Origin: Bradyrhizobium sp. STM 3843
GTDB lineage: Bacteria > Pseudomonadota > Alphaproteobacteria > Rhizobiales > Xanthobacteraceae
Direction: 5' to 3'
DNA length: 59,640 bases
Assembly: GCF_000239815.1 (NCBI RefSeq)
Contig: NZ_CAFK01000300.1
Location: 1-59,640, forward strand
The translations under genes and the position numbers were made by a program. Below, piece after piece: positions 24,680 to 34,588 of the stretch. How positions within the stretch are numbered: the first letter of the stretch is position 1; each line of letters starts with the position of its first letter. The notes under the pieces are model-generated. The model saw only the letters and a program-made list of their open reading frames with translations. It searched no databases and was not told where the DNA came from.

Positions 24680-25852
24680 GTGAAACGGAATCTCCTCATC
24701 ACGCTGGTTGCTCTTGCGGCAGTCTCGACCGCGGCCGGCTTCTGGTTGTTTGCCAAAGACAAGCCATCAGCTGTCGCTGCAATGCCCGTCCCTGCCGCGA
24801 TCCCGGTGGTCGCGTCCACCGTGACCAGCAAGGAGGTCCCGATCTACCTGCGCGGCATCGGCACCGTGATCGCCTATAACACGGACGTCGTGCACAGCCA
24901 GATCCAGGGGCAGATCGTCCAGATCGCCTTCACCGAGGGGCAGACCGTCAAGGCCGGTGACCTCCTGGCGCAGATCGATCCACGTCCCTATCAAGCCCAG
25001 ATCGAACAGCTGACGGCCAATCGCGACCGCGACCAGGCTCAGCTCGTGAATGCCGAGGCCAATCTCTCCCGCTACAACCAGCTCGGCGACAAGGGCTACG
25101 CGACCCCGCAACTGATCGAGACGCAGACCGCGCAGGTGGCGCAGCTGCGGGCCGCCGTCAAGGCGGACCAGGCCCAGATCGACGAGGCCAATGTCCAGCT
25201 CAGCTACACGCGGCTGACGTCGGCCATTCCCGGCATCACCGGCGTCCGGCAGATCGACGTCGGTAACGTGATTCATCCGACCGATCCGAACGGGCTCGTC
25301 GTCGTCACGCAGATCGAGCCGATCTCGCTGCTCTTCACCCTTCCGCAGACCGATCTGCCGGCAATCCAGGATCAGATGGCGAAGGGCCCGATGAAGGTCA
25401 TCGCCTACAGCCAGGACGACAAGATGAAGCTCGACGAAGGCAGGCTGCTGCTGGTCAACAACGAGATCGCGCAGACGACGGGCACCGTCCAGCTGAAGGC
25501 AGAATTTCCGAACCGCGATCACCGGCTATGGCCGGGACAGCTGGTGAATGCTCGCCTGCTGCTGGAAACACGGAAGGATGCCCTGACGGTTGCCGGGTCG
25601 GCCGTGCAGCAAGGTCAGAACGGCAGCTATGTCTACGTCGTAGCTCCCGACCAGACCGCCAGCCTCCGCTCGGTTCACGTGGCGCAGATCAGCGATGGCC
25701 AAGCGTTGATCGATCAGGGCCTGAAGCCGGGCGATGTCGTGGTCGTCGACGGCCAGTACCGCCTGAAGGACGGCAGCAGCGTCCGGCAGCTGCGCGGCAA
25801 GGCGGCGCGCGAGGCCGACCTGCAGAGCTCCGTCCAGGATGCCATTCCATGA
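24680..25852 (+). CDS. RND efflux periplasmic adaptor (MdtA-like)
   Basis: The 390-aa adaptor has an N-terminal anchor or signal segment (residues ~5-20), the first lipoyl half (VHSQIQGQIVQIAFTEGQTV), a long coiled-coil hairpin, the second half (YTRLTSAIPGITGVRQIDVG) and a beta-barrel/membrane-proximal end. I chose the GTG at 24680 with GAGGA eight bases upstream; the ATG at 24662 in the same frame has no site. The stop overlaps the permease start (ATGA). It should bridge the RND permease to an outer-membrane channel of TolC type, which is not encoded here. Confidence 0.88.
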   Translation: MKRNLLITLVALAAVSTAAGFWLFAKDKPSAVAAMPVPAAIPVVASTVTSKEVPIYLRGIGTVIAYNTDVVHSQIQGQIVQIAFTEGQTVKAGDLLAQIDPRPYQAQIEQLTANRDRDQAQLVNAEANLSRYNQLGDKGYATPQLIETQTAQVAQLRAAVKADQAQIDEANVQLSYTRLTSAIPGITGVRQIDVGNVIHPTDPNGLVVVTQIEPISLLFTLPQTDLPAIQDQMAKGPMKVIAYSQDDKMKLDEGRLLLVNNEIAQTTGTVQLKAEFPNRDHRLWPGQLVNARLLLETRKDALTVAGSAVQQGQNGSYVYVVAPDQTASLRSVHVAQISDGQALIDQGLKPGDVVVVDGQYRLKDGSSVRQLRGKAAREADLQSSVQDAIP

Positions 25853-28800
25853 ATCTCTCAGCGCCCTTCATCCTGCGGCCGATTGCAACCGCCCTGCTGA
25901 TGGCTGGGCTGCTCCTGTGCGGCCTCGCGACCTACCCGTTGTTGCCGGTCGGCGCGCTGCCGAATGTCAACTACCCGACCATCCAGATTTCGGCGCAGCT
26001 GCCCGGCGCCGATCCGCAGACGATCGCTTCCTCGGTTGCCACACCGCTCGAGCAGCAGCTGAGCCAGATTCCGGGCGTCACCCAGCTCACCTCGTCCAGC
26101 GCACTCGGCGTGGCCCAGTTGACCGTCCAGTTCGAGCTCTCGCGGACGGTCGACAGCGCTGCTGTCGACGTGCTGGCTGCGATCAACGCAGCCAGTCCTT
26201 TTCTGCCGCCCAACATCCCCTACCCGCCGACGATCCGGAAGGTGAACCCCGCCGAGACGCCGATCATGCTGATCGCGCTGTCCTCCGACTCGCTTCCGCT
26301 GACCACGGTCGATGCGTATGCGGAAAATATCCTGCTGCCCAAGATCTCGCAGATCCCGGGCGTGGGCCTCGTCGGTATCGGCGGCCAACAGAAGCCCGCG
26401 ATCCGCGTCCGCGTCAACCCGCAGGCGCTCGCCGCGCGGGGCATCGGCCTTGAGGATGTGCGCAGCGTGATCGCTGGCGCCAATGTCGATCTGCCGAAGG
26501 GCACGCTCAACAGCCCACGCGTCACCTACACGCTGAACACCAACGATCAGCTCTTGAAACCCTCGGCCTATGACGACCTGATCATCGCCTATCGGAACGG
26601 CTCGCCGGTTCGGATCCGCGATATCGGTTCGGCGGTCGAAGCGCCCGAGAATGATCTTCTGGCCGGCTGGTACGGCAAGCAGCCTGCGATCATCCTCGCA
26701 GTCCAGCGCGTTCCCGGCGCCAATGTCATCCAGACTGTCGACCGCATCAGGAAGCTGCTGCCGCAATTGCAGGCCTCCGTTCCTCCGGCAATCAAGGTGA
26801 CGATCGCAGCGGACCGCACCGCCACCATTCGCGCCGCCGTCTCCGACGTGCAATTCACGCTGCTGCTGACGGTCGCACTGGTGGTGATGGTGATATTCCT
26901 CTTCCTGCGAAATTTCTGGGCCACCATCATCCCGGCAGTCACAGTTCCGCTGTCGCTGATCGGCACCTTCGCAATCCTCTATGTACTGGGCTACAGCCTC
27001 GACAATCTGTCGCTGATGGCGCTCTCCATCGCGGTCGGCTTCGTGGTGGACGATGCCGTGGTCGTGATCGAGAATATTGTGCGCCACCTCGAGGAGGGCC
27101 TGACGCCGATGCAAGCGGCACTCAAAGGCTCCAGCGAGATCGGCTTCACCATCGTCTCGATCACCCTGTCGCTGATCGCGGTGTTCATCCCGCTGTTCCT
27201 GATGGGCGGCTATGTCGGAAAGCTGTTCCAGGAATTTGCCATCACCATCACCGCCTCGCTGGTACTGTCGCTCATCATTTCGCTCACCTTGACGCCGATG
27301 ATGTGCGCGCGCCTGTTGAAGGATGACTCGCGGAAGACGCACGGCAGGCTCTATCTCCTGTTCGAGCACGGTTTCGATGGCCTGCTTGCGCTCTATGCGC
27401 GAGGCCTGCGCGTCGTGCTGCGCCACCGTTTCGCGACGCTGCTCGTGATGCTCTCCACCATTGTCCTGACTGGCTACCTTTATATGATCATTCCGAAGGG
27501 CTTTTTCCCGCAGCAGGACACTGGACAGATCGTCGGCATCACCGAGGCGTCGCAGGACATCTCCTTCCCCGCCATGTCCGAACGCCAGCAGGCGCTCGTC
27601 GGGGTTCTGCTCAAGGATCCAGACATCGCGTCGGTCGCGAGCTATATCGGTCCGGGCGGACCGACGGCGACGCTCAACCAAGGGCGTATCTTCATCGTCC
27701 TGAAGCCGAAGCCGGGACGGAAGGCCAGCGCCGATCAGATCATCAATCGGCTCAGGCCCGCGCTCGCTCACATCCAGGGCATCACGCTCTACATGCAGGC
27801 GGCCCAGGATATTACGATCGGCGCGCGCCTGTCGAAGACGCAGTATCAATATACGTTGACCGATGCAGATTCCGATGAGCTGACCCACTGGTCGGCCATC
27901 TTCCTGGACAGGCTGCGCGCACTCGACATCATTGCCGACGTCGCAAGCGATCAGGCCAATGCCGGCCCGAGATTGGATGTCACCGTCAATCGCGAAGTCG
28001 CCTCCAGCTTCGGCATCCTGCCCTCGACCATCGACAACACGCTCGACGATGCCTTCGGCCAGCGCATCGTCTCCACCATGTTCACCTCGCTGAACCAGTA
28101 TCATGTCGTCATGGAAGTCGACCCGAGCTTCCAGTACGGCCCCGAGGCGCTCAAGGACATCTATCTGAACTCGGCCTCCGGCCAGCAGGTTCCGTTGAGC
28201 ACACTGGTCAACGCCGACATCAAGCCGGCGCCGATCCTCATCAATCACCAGAGCATGTTTCCGTCCGTCACGATCTCATTCAACCTCAAGCCCGGCGCGG
28301 CGCTCGGCGACGCGGTGGCGGCGATTCAGAAGATCGAGAAGGAGACCGGCAAGCCCGCCTCGCTGTCGACCTCGTTCCAAGGCAATGCGCAGGCATTCCA
28401 ATCCTCTCTGGCCGGCACGCCGCTGCTGATCGGCGCGGCACTGATCGTGATCTATATCATTCTCGGCGTTCTCTACGAGAGCCTCATCCACCCAATCACG
28501 ATCCTATCGACACTGCCGTCCGCCGGCATCGGCGCATTACTGCTGTTGCTTGCCGTCCACATGGACCTCAGCGTCATCGCCATCATCGGCATCATTCTTC
28601 TGATCGGCATCGTGAAGAAGAACGGCATCATGCTGGTCGACTTCGCCCTCGAGGTGCAGCGCCAGCACGGCCTTGGCCCGGAGGAGGCAATCTACCAGGC
28701 CTGCACGCTCCGCTTCCGCCCGATCTTGATGACGACAATGGCCGCTCTGCTCGGAGGCGTGCCCCTGATGGTCGGCACCGGCACCGGTGCGGAGCTTCGT

Positions 28801-28992
28801 CAACCGCTCGGCTACACGATCGTCGGCGGACTGATGCTCTCGCAAATTCTGACGCTTTACACGACGCCCGTGGTCTACCTCTATCTCGACAGGCTCGGCG
28901 CGTGGATCGCCGGACGTAAGCCGCAGGCGAAAGAAACGGCTCCAACGTCTCCGGCCCAGACACCTGCGAGGTTAAGCCATGAATCCGCTTGA
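25849..28992 (+). CDS. RND multidrug efflux permease (MdtB/MdtC-like)
   Basis: The 1047-aa inner-membrane antiporter has the two-fold RND layout with large periplasmic loops. Diagnostic parts are the N-terminal FILRPIATALLMAGL, the TM4 acidic pair in VGFVVDDAVVVIENIV (proton relay), PLFLMGGYVGKLFQEFA, and a second half with LIGIVKKNGIMLVDFALE. The sequence is of the HAE1/MdtBC class rather than the metal-ion CusA class. Only one permease gene is present, so the pump is a homotrimer, unlike MdtBC. It overlaps the thioesterase gene by 14 bases. Substrate unknown. Confidence 0.93.
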   Translation: MNLSAPFILRPIATALLMAGLLLCGLATYPLLPVGALPNVNYPTIQISAQLPGADPQTIASSVATPLEQQLSQIPGVTQLTSSSALGVAQLTVQFELSRTVDSAAVDVLAAINAASPFLPPNIPYPPTIRKVNPAETPIMLIALSSDSLPLTTVDAYAENILLPKISQIPGVGLVGIGGQQKPAIRVRVNPQALAARGIGLEDVRSVIAGANVDLPKGTLNSPRVTYTLNTNDQLLKPSAYDDLIIAYRNGSPVRIRDIGSAVEAPENDLLAGWYGKQPAIILAVQRVPGANVIQTVDRIRKLLPQLQASVPPAIKVTIAADRTATIRAAVSDVQFTLLLTVALVVMVIFLFLRNFWATIIPAVTVPLSLIGTFAILYVLGYSLDNLSLMALSIAVGFVVDDAVVVIENIVRHLEEGLTPMQAALKGSSEIGFTIVSITLSLIAVFIPLFLMGGYVGKLFQEFAITITASLVLSLIISLTLTPMMCARLLKDDSRKTHGRLYLLFEHGFDGLLALYARGLRVVLRHRFATLLVMLSTIVLTGYLYMIIPKGFFPQQDTGQIVGITEASQDISFPAMSERQQALVGVLLKDPDIASVASYIGPGGPTATLNQGRIFIVLKPKPGRKASADQIINRLRPALAHIQGITLYMQAAQDITIGARLSKTQYQYTLTDADSDELTHWSAIFLDRLRALDIIADVASDQANAGPRLDVTVNREVASSFGILPSTIDNTLDDAFGQRIVSTMFTSLNQYHVVMEVDPSFQYGPEALKDIYLNSASGQQVPLSTLVNADIKPAPILINHQSMFPSVTISFNLKPGAALGDAVAAIQKIEKETGKPASLSTSFQGNAQAFQSSLAGTPLLIGAALIVIYIILGVLYESLIHPITILSTLPSAGIGALLLLLAVHMDLSVIAIIGIILLIGIVKKNGIMLVDFALEVQRQHGLGPEEAIYQACTLRFRPILMTTMAALLGGVPLMVGTGTGAELRQPLGYTIVGGLMLSQILTLYTTPVVYLYLDRLGAWIAGRKPQAKETAPTSPAQTPARLSHESA

Positions 28993-29395
28993 TGGGATCG
29001 CGGTCGGCATGGCCGCCGAAAAACTCGTGACCATCACGCCTGACATGACGGTCGGTCATGTGGTACCCGGCATGCCGGCCGTCTACGGCATCCCGATGAT
29101 GATACTGCATATGGAAATGGCCGCGGGAGCAGCGATCCAGCCGTCCCTGCCGGCGGGCTATGTCAGCGTTGGGATGATGGTCAGCATCCGTCATCTCGCG
29201 GCAACGCCGGTCGGCCGCCACGTGCGCGCGATTGCGCGCGTAATTCAGACCGACTCCAAGAGCGTCGTATTCGAGGTCGAGGCATGGGAGGGCCATCGTA
29301 AGATCGGCGACGGCACCCATCGGCGTGGCATTGTTGATCTCGCCGAGTTCGAGAGGCGGTTCGGCGTGAGAAACCTTACCGTAACCGTGGCCTGA
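28979..29395 (+). CDS. FlK-type hotdog thioesterase
   Basis: The 138-aa protein has a single hotdog fold of the fluoroacetyl-CoA thioesterase (FlK) type: MEMAAGAAIQPSLPAG, then RHLAATPVG and a final IGDGTHRRGIVDL. By eye alignment the FlK catalytic Glu and His are kept (E46, H72), while the catalytic Thr position is Ile38. It should hydrolyse some acyl-CoA, but the missing Thr argues against a FlK-like mechanism. The ATG lies inside the 3' end of the RND permease gene (14-base overlap), so it is part of that operon. Confidence 0.85.
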   Translation: MNPLDGIAVGMAAEKLVTITPDMTVGHVVPGMPAVYGIPMMILHMEMAAGAAIQPSLPAGYVSVGMMVSIRHLAATPVGRHVRAIARVIQTDSKSVVFEVEAWEGHRKIGDGTHRRGIVDLAEFERRFGVRNLTVTVA

Positions 29396-29731
29396 GTCGC
29401 TTGATGGGAAGCCGCGACACCTGGAATCGCGCTGCATGCGCGAGGTCGTGCGTTTCGGAAAAAAATCCGAAAAAGCCAAAAGACTCGTTTTCGGCATTGC
29501 AGTAGACCGGCCGCATCATGCGCATTCATCCGAGCATCTGGTCTCGGCATTCGAATTCATGTTCGGCGAGCCCTTATCGAACCCGTTGCCCCATCCCACG
29601 CTCGCTTCCGGACCGCACTGGCCAACAGGGGCCCGTGACGCCGGACGAGTTTGTGGAATATATGCTTTGAGCAATGATCCGATCTTTCAATCGGACGATG
29701 CGCGTGCGGGTGGTCATCCACGGTGCGCTCG
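29396..29731. other. 336-bp spacer upstream of orphan kinase
   Basis: I see no convincing gene. A short 30-codon frame at 29674-29766 (start ATGATCCGATC) ends inside the kinase gene and has no recognisable product. An A-rich stretch at about 29459-29478 could be part of a promoter, and no terminator hairpin is evident after the thioesterase gene. Confidence 0.45.
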
Positions 29732-32128
29732 ATGACGGCGGACCGCCGGATGTCGAACAGGAATAAGCACGCGACTGGTTCTCGCCGAACATGGTCCGAG
29801 CGGTCGTGGCTTCACCTGCGGCCGATCCGAACAAAGGGCTGGAAGGTCCGCGTTCTGCCTCACGCCGTCTATTCGATGTTCGGCAGTACGGCGCTGGCGC
29901 TGCTGTCGTCCATCTGTTTCCTGCTCAGCTTGAATTTTGCCACGACCGCTTTCGTGCTTTTGATCGTCATTGTGCTGCTCGCCCTGCGCGACGGCCTTGT
30001 TTCCTCCGTGACCTTCACTGCCGTCGCGACCGCTTGCCTCGTCTTCCTGTTCGTCGAACCGATCTACTCGTCTGCCGTGGATGAGTTCTGGGGCTTGGTC
30101 CCCTTGGCCGCCTTTCTGTCCACGTCGCTCGTGATCGTCAGCCTGATCAGGCGGCTCCACATGCTGGAACGTGCGCATGGCGAACAGGCCAATCTGCTCA
30201 ATCTCACGACGAACGCCATCTTCCTCCGTAATACAGATCATGTCATCGTCTACTGGAACCGAGGCGCCGAGGAACTCTATGGGTGGACGCGGGAGGAAGC
30301 CGTCGGGACAGTCGTCGACGAGCTTCTGCAGACCGTATTTCCTGTTCCTCGTCCGGAGATCGACAGCAGGCTGCTGCAGACAGGCCGGTGGCAAGGCGAG
30401 CTGATTCACACGACCAGATGCGGCAAGAAGGTCATCGTCGCCAGCCGTTGGTCAACGCATTACAACGACCTCGGACTGACCATCGGCACACTCGAGAGCA
30501 ATACCGATGTCACGGAGTGCAGGCGTGCCGAAGATGCACTGCGGCGAATCCAGGCAGCCTATCTCACCGAAGCACAGAGGCTCAGCCACACCGGAAGCTT
30601 CGGCTGGAATGTCTCCAGCGGCGAACTCTTCTGGTCCGACGAGACGTTCCGGATTTTCGATGTCGAGCGGACAATGTTCCCATCGCTAAATCTCGTCCTC
30701 GAGCGCACACATCCCGATGATGTCACCGCGGTACGCCAGGCCATCGGTCGCGCAGCCCGCGAGCGGCATGATTTTTCCCACGAACACCGCCTGCTTCTGA
30801 AGAACGGCGAGATCAGGCACATACGCGTGGTCGCACGCGGAACGTCGGATGACAAAGGGCAATTCCAGTTCATCGGCGCGGTCATGGACGTTACCGCCCA
30901 GAAGAAGGCTCATAGCGAGCTGGAGCGCAGCGAGCAGCGCTACCGCCACCTGTTCAGCCGCATGCCGATCGCTCTTCGGCAACTTGATGCAAGCAAGCTG
31001 GCAGGGCTGTTCAAACGATTGCGCGCGGAGGGCGTCACCGATCTCGGCAGCTATTTCGACAGCCATCCCGAGTTCTTGTACACCTGCATGGAGGCGCTCT
31101 CCTATCAAGAGTCCAATCAGCGGTTCATTCAGATGTTCGGAGGACCTGGCGCCTATGTTGTACGCCCCGTCACCCATTCCTGGAAGGAACGCCCCGATAC
31201 GTTCCGGCGCGCTATGGAGTCCCGCTTCCGTGGCGAGGCGAATTTTGAGGAAGAGACCAGAATGGTCACCTGGGACGGCCGCGTGATCGACGTTCTCTTC
31301 ATCACGGCGCGCGTCGGGCCGATCAACGATTCCGAAGTGAGCCTCGTCGGTACGATCGACATCTCACAACGGCTTCGTGTCCAGGAAAGGCTTCGGCAGG
31401 TCCAAGCAGAGTTCGCGCATGCTGCGCGAGTCTCGATGCTCGGCGAGCTTACCGCCTCCATCGCCCACGAGGTCAATCAGCCACTGGCTGCCATCGCGAC
31501 CAATGGCGCGGCCGGCCTGCGGTGGCTTGCCAGGCCCAATCCTAACCTGGCCGAGGTGCACGAGGGAATTGAAAACATGATTGCCAATGCCCGACGAGCC
31601 GCGAACATCGTGGCACGCATTCACGCGATGGCATCGCGTAAGGCGCCGGAGCGAACCTTTCTGTTGCTTGACGACGTCATCCGCGAATCGCTTCTCTTCG
31701 TTCGACAGGAGATGGAATCCCGCAGCGTAACGATCCTGCACCGCCCTGACCCGACCGCACCGCAGGTGCTCGGTGACCGCACCCAGCTCCAGCAGGTCAT
31801 TGTGAATCTGGCGATCAACGCCATGCAGGCGATGATGCAGGCAGGCAGCGAGTGTCGGAAGATCGTCATCAGCACAGTCAGGCACGATTCAAGCGCGATA
31901 TGCTGCTCTGTGGAGGACAGCGGTCCGGGCCTCGGCGCCGAGCATATCGACCGGCTGTTCGAGAGCTTTTTCACGACCAAGGACAGCGGCATGGGAATGG
32001 GGCTGCCGATCTGCCGGTCCATCGTCGAAGCGCATGGCGGCGAGATCGGCGCGGACGCTCATGGCGCCGAGGGTGGCGCCCGGTTCTGGTTTGCGCTGCC
32101 GGTCCCCGCGTCAACGGTGTGCGAATAA
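29732..32128 (+). CDS. Orphan PAS sensor histidine kinase, membrane-bound
   Basis: The 798-aa kinase has an N-terminal DUF4118-like membrane unit (about residues 45-140), a first PAS (AIFLRNTDHVIVYWNRGAEE), a second PAS with PAC (DVTAQKKAHSEL), a third PAS-like region, then HisKA with H579 in SIAHEVNQPLAAI and HATPase (NLAINAMQAM, GMGMGLPI). Large parts match the kinase at 7187-9160, including VDELLQTV and GRW around the first PAS, so the two are paralogues. No response regulator is adjacent. The start is uncertain: ATG at 29732 or 29750, GTG at 29723, none with a clear ribosome-binding site. Confidence 0.88.
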   Translation: MTADRRMSNRNKHATGSRRTWSERSWLHLRPIRTKGWKVRVLPHAVYSMFGSTALALLSSICFLLSLNFATTAFVLLIVIVLLALRDGLVSSVTFTAVATACLVFLFVEPIYSSAVDEFWGLVPLAAFLSTSLVIVSLIRRLHMLERAHGEQANLLNLTTNAIFLRNTDHVIVYWNRGAEELYGWTREEAVGTVVDELLQTVFPVPRPEIDSRLLQTGRWQGELIHTTRCGKKVIVASRWSTHYNDLGLTIGTLESNTDVTECRRAEDALRRIQAAYLTEAQRLSHTGSFGWNVSSGELFWSDETFRIFDVERTMFPSLNLVLERTHPDDVTAVRQAIGRAARERHDFSHEHRLLLKNGEIRHIRVVARGTSDDKGQFQFIGAVMDVTAQKKAHSELERSEQRYRHLFSRMPIALRQLDASKLAGLFKRLRAEGVTDLGSYFDSHPEFLYTCMEALSYQESNQRFIQMFGGPGAYVVRPVTHSWKERPDTFRRAMESRFRGEANFEEETRMVTWDGRVIDVLFITARVGPINDSEVSLVGTIDISQRLRVQERLRQVQAEFAHAARVSMLGELTASIAHEVNQPLAAIATNGAAGLRWLARPNPNLAEVHEGIENMIANARRAANIVARIHAMASRKAPERTFLLLDDVIRESLLFVRQEMESRSVTILHRPDPTAPQVLGDRTQLQQVIVNLAINAMQAMMQAGSECRKIVISTVRHDSSAICCSVEDSGPGLGAEHIDRLFESFFTTKDSGMGMGLPICRSIVEAHGGEIGADAHGAEGGARFWFALPVPASTVCE

Positions 32129-32196
32129 CCGCAGCGCGGCTGCGGGTCGCAATGCGCCGAGGCTGCATCGGGGCAGCGGCCGGTCGCGTTGCACGT

Positions 32197-34506
32197 CTAT
32201 TGCCCGAACTCGCCGTCTGTGTTGATCGAAGTCGAGCGTACCAGGCGGATCGGAATGCCCTTGTAGGATGGCGTGAAGCTCATGGGATCGCGAGCATAGA
32301 GCGGCACCAGCGGATTGGTCTCCGGATAATAGGCTGCGCAGCAGCCGGCCGGGAACGAATAGGCGACCACGCGGAAGTTGCGCACGATCCGCACGCTGCC
32401 ATCCGTCGATTCCGTGATCAGGTCGACGCGGTCTCCGTCGATGAGGCCCCGCTTCTTCAACTCGTATTCATTGAGGAACACAACGTCTCGCTGACCATAA
32501 ACGCCGCGATAGCGGTCGGACATCGAATAAAGCGTGGTGTTATACTGGTCATGGCTGCGTATAGAGGTGAGCCAAAGGCTATCGGGCTCGCTCTGCGGCG
32601 GATCTTCACCGCAGCCTTCGAACACCAGGAAGTTGGCCTTGCCGGACGGCGTCGCCCATATGCGCTCACGCGCAGTCGAGGTCAGATGGAAGCCGCCCGG
32701 CACACGGATCCGCGCGTTGTAGCCCTGGAAGATCGGAAAGACGGTCTCGATCGCATCGCGGATACGATCATAATCGGCCACGAAATCGTCCCAATCGACC
32801 ACCGTGCGCTGGCCGAGCGTTGCTTTCGCGACGCCGGCGATGATCGCCACTTCGCTCAGAAGGTGTTCCGAGGCCGGTTTGTTGCGCCCGCCCGAGGCAT
32901 GAACCATGGACATCGAGTCCTCCACCGTGATCGACTGCGGCCCTGCCGCCTGGATGTCGATTTCGGTGCGACCGAGGCAGGGCAGGATCAGCGCAGCGTG
33001 GCCGTGGATCAGATGGCTCCGGTTGAGCTTGGTGGAGACGTGGACAGTGAGATCGAGCTTCCGCAGTGCAGCCCGCGTTGCCTGCCAATCCGGGATAGCC
33101 GCCGCAAAATTGCCGCCCATCGCGAAGAAGACCTTCACCTCGCCGCTGATCATCGCCTCCAATGCGGTGACGACATTGTGTCCCGGCGCCGTCGGCGGCT
33201 TGAAACCGAACCGTCGCTCCAAACGGTCGAGAAACTCAGCGCTGGGCGCCTCCGTGATGCCGACGGTGCGATCTCCCTGCACATTGGAATGGCCGCGAAC
33301 CGGACAGACGCCCGCACCTTCCCGTCCCACATTGCCCCGTAACAAAGCGAGATTGGCGATTTGCTGCACGTTGTGCGCACCATGCCGGTGCTGGGTGATA
33401 CCCATGCCAAAAACGAGAATGGCGCGCTGCGCCTTCCCATAGGCGTCGGCTGCATATTCCAGGTCTTCACGCGTCAAGCCGGACTGACGTTCGATATCGG
33501 GCCATTGCGTGCGCTTGAGGTCGTCGACCAGCGCTTCGATCCCGATCGTGTGCCCGTGGATGAAATCCCAGTCCAGGATCTCTGGTTGCTCGGCGGCGCG
33601 CGCGGCCTCGTCCGCTTCGACCAGGATCTTCATGATCCCCTTGAGTGCAGCGACGTCACCGCCGACCCTGACCTGGAACAGCTTCGAGCTGATCGCGGTC
33701 GACGTCAGCGTGATCATCTCGACGGGGCTCTGTGGCGCCTGGAAGCGTTCCAGCGCGCGCTCGCGGAACGGATTGAACGAGATGATCGACGCGCCGCGGC
33801 GGGCCGCATTGCGCAGGCTCGTCATCATCCGCGGGCTGTTAGTTCCCGGATTCTGGCCGAAGATGAAGATGCAGTCGGTCTTGTCGAAGTCCTCCAGCAG
33901 CACGGTGCCTTTGCCGACGCCGAGCGAATGCGGCAGGCCGACGCTGGTCGCCTCGTGGCACATGTTGGAGCAGTCAGGAAAATTGTTGGTGCCGTATTCG
34001 CGCACGAACAGCTGGTAGAGAAAGGCGGCTTCGTTCGAGGTCCGCCCGGACGTATAGAAATCTGCCATATTCGGGTCGGGCAACTCCCGCAGGTGCCGGC
34101 CGATCATGTCGAAGGCATCGCTCCACTCTACCGGAAGATAGCGATCGGATGTCGCGTCATAGGCCATCGGATGCGTGAGCCGTCCAACCATTTCGAGATC
34201 ATAGTCACTCCACGTCGCAAGCTCTGTGACGGTATGCCCGGCGAAGAACTCCGGCGTGCAGCGCTTGGCGGTCGCTTCCCAGGCGATCGCCTTGCCGCCA
34301 TTTTCACAGAACTCGAATGACGACGTATGCTTCGGATCGGGCCAGGCACAACCGGGGCAATCAAAGCCTTGCGGCTGGTTCATGCGGCTCAGCGTTGCCG
34401 CGCCCTTCACCGGCACCCGCTGCACCAACAGGGCCTCGCTGAGCGCCTTGAGCGCTCCCCATCCGCCGGCGGGCTCACGATAGGGATGAACCGATTTCCT
34501 GGTCAT
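32197..34506 (-). CDS. FdhF/YdeP family molybdopterin oxidoreductase
   Basis: The 769-aa protein belongs to the DMSO-reductase superfamily, YdeP branch. It has CPGCAWPDP near residues 50-53 with only a CxxC rather than a full 4Fe-4S set, molybdopterin segments FGQNPGTNSPRMM and IISFNPFRERALE, and C-terminal GIPIRLV. Where formate dehydrogenase H has SeCys140, my alignment places D178 just before C179 (PDCSNMCHE), so it is unlikely to be a true formate dehydrogenase. No Tat signal is seen. E. coli YdeP contributes to acid resistance; its reaction is unknown. The ATG at 34506 gives the family's usual length. Confidence 0.9.
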   Translation of the reverse strand: MTRKSVHPYREPAGGWGALKALSEALLVQRVPVKGAATLSRMNQPQGFDCPGCAWPDPKHTSSFEFCENGGKAIAWEATAKRCTPEFFAGHTVTELATWSDYDLEMVGRLTHPMAYDATSDRYLPVEWSDAFDMIGRHLRELPDPNMADFYTSGRTSNEAAFLYQLFVREYGTNNFPDCSNMCHEATSVGLPHSLGVGKGTVLLEDFDKTDCIFIFGQNPGTNSPRMMTSLRNAARRGASIISFNPFRERALERFQAPQSPVEMITLTSTAISSKLFQVRVGGDVAALKGIMKILVEADEAARAAEQPEILDWDFIHGHTIGIEALVDDLKRTQWPDIERQSGLTREDLEYAADAYGKAQRAILVFGMGITQHRHGAHNVQQIANLALLRGNVGREGAGVCPVRGHSNVQGDRTVGITEAPSAEFLDRLERRFGFKPPTAPGHNVVTALEAMISGEVKVFFAMGGNFAAAIPDWQATRAALRKLDLTVHVSTKLNRSHLIHGHAALILPCLGRTEIDIQAAGPQSITVEDSMSMVHASGGRNKPASEHLLSEVAIIAGVAKATLGQRTVVDWDDFVADYDRIRDAIETVFPIFQGYNARIRVPGGFHLTSTARERIWATPSGKANFLVFEGCGEDPPQSEPDSLWLTSIRSHDQYNTTLYSMSDRYRGVYGQRDVVFLNEYELKKRGLIDGDRVDLITESTDGSVRIVRNFRVVAYSFPAGCCAAYYPETNPLVPLYARDPMSFTPSYKGIPIRLVRSTSINTDGEFGQ

Positions 34507-34570
34507 CTGAGATATCTCGATGTGACAATTCACGCGCCAGTTAAGGTCCGCTGCGGTGGGTCGTCTTTTC

Positions 34571-34588
34571 AAATCGGAGTTCGGATTT
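34571..34588. promoter_or_regulatory. Near-palindrome in ydeP-like/bicupin divergent spacer
   Basis: AAATCGGA-GT-TCGGATTT is an 18-bp near-palindrome (one mismatched pair) in the 257-bp spacer between two divergent genes. It could be a shared operator. No family consensus is matched. Confidence 0.3.

Noticed and set aside
25858..28248. 796-codon open frame on the minus strand
   Set aside because: It is the mirror of the RND permease coding frame in GC-rich DNA; it has no family motifs, and its many Asp/Arg/Gln are the usual antisense shadow.
31852..33342. 496-codon open frame on the plus strand
   Set aside because: It runs across the kinase end and antisense to the YdeP-like gene; there is no recognisable domain.
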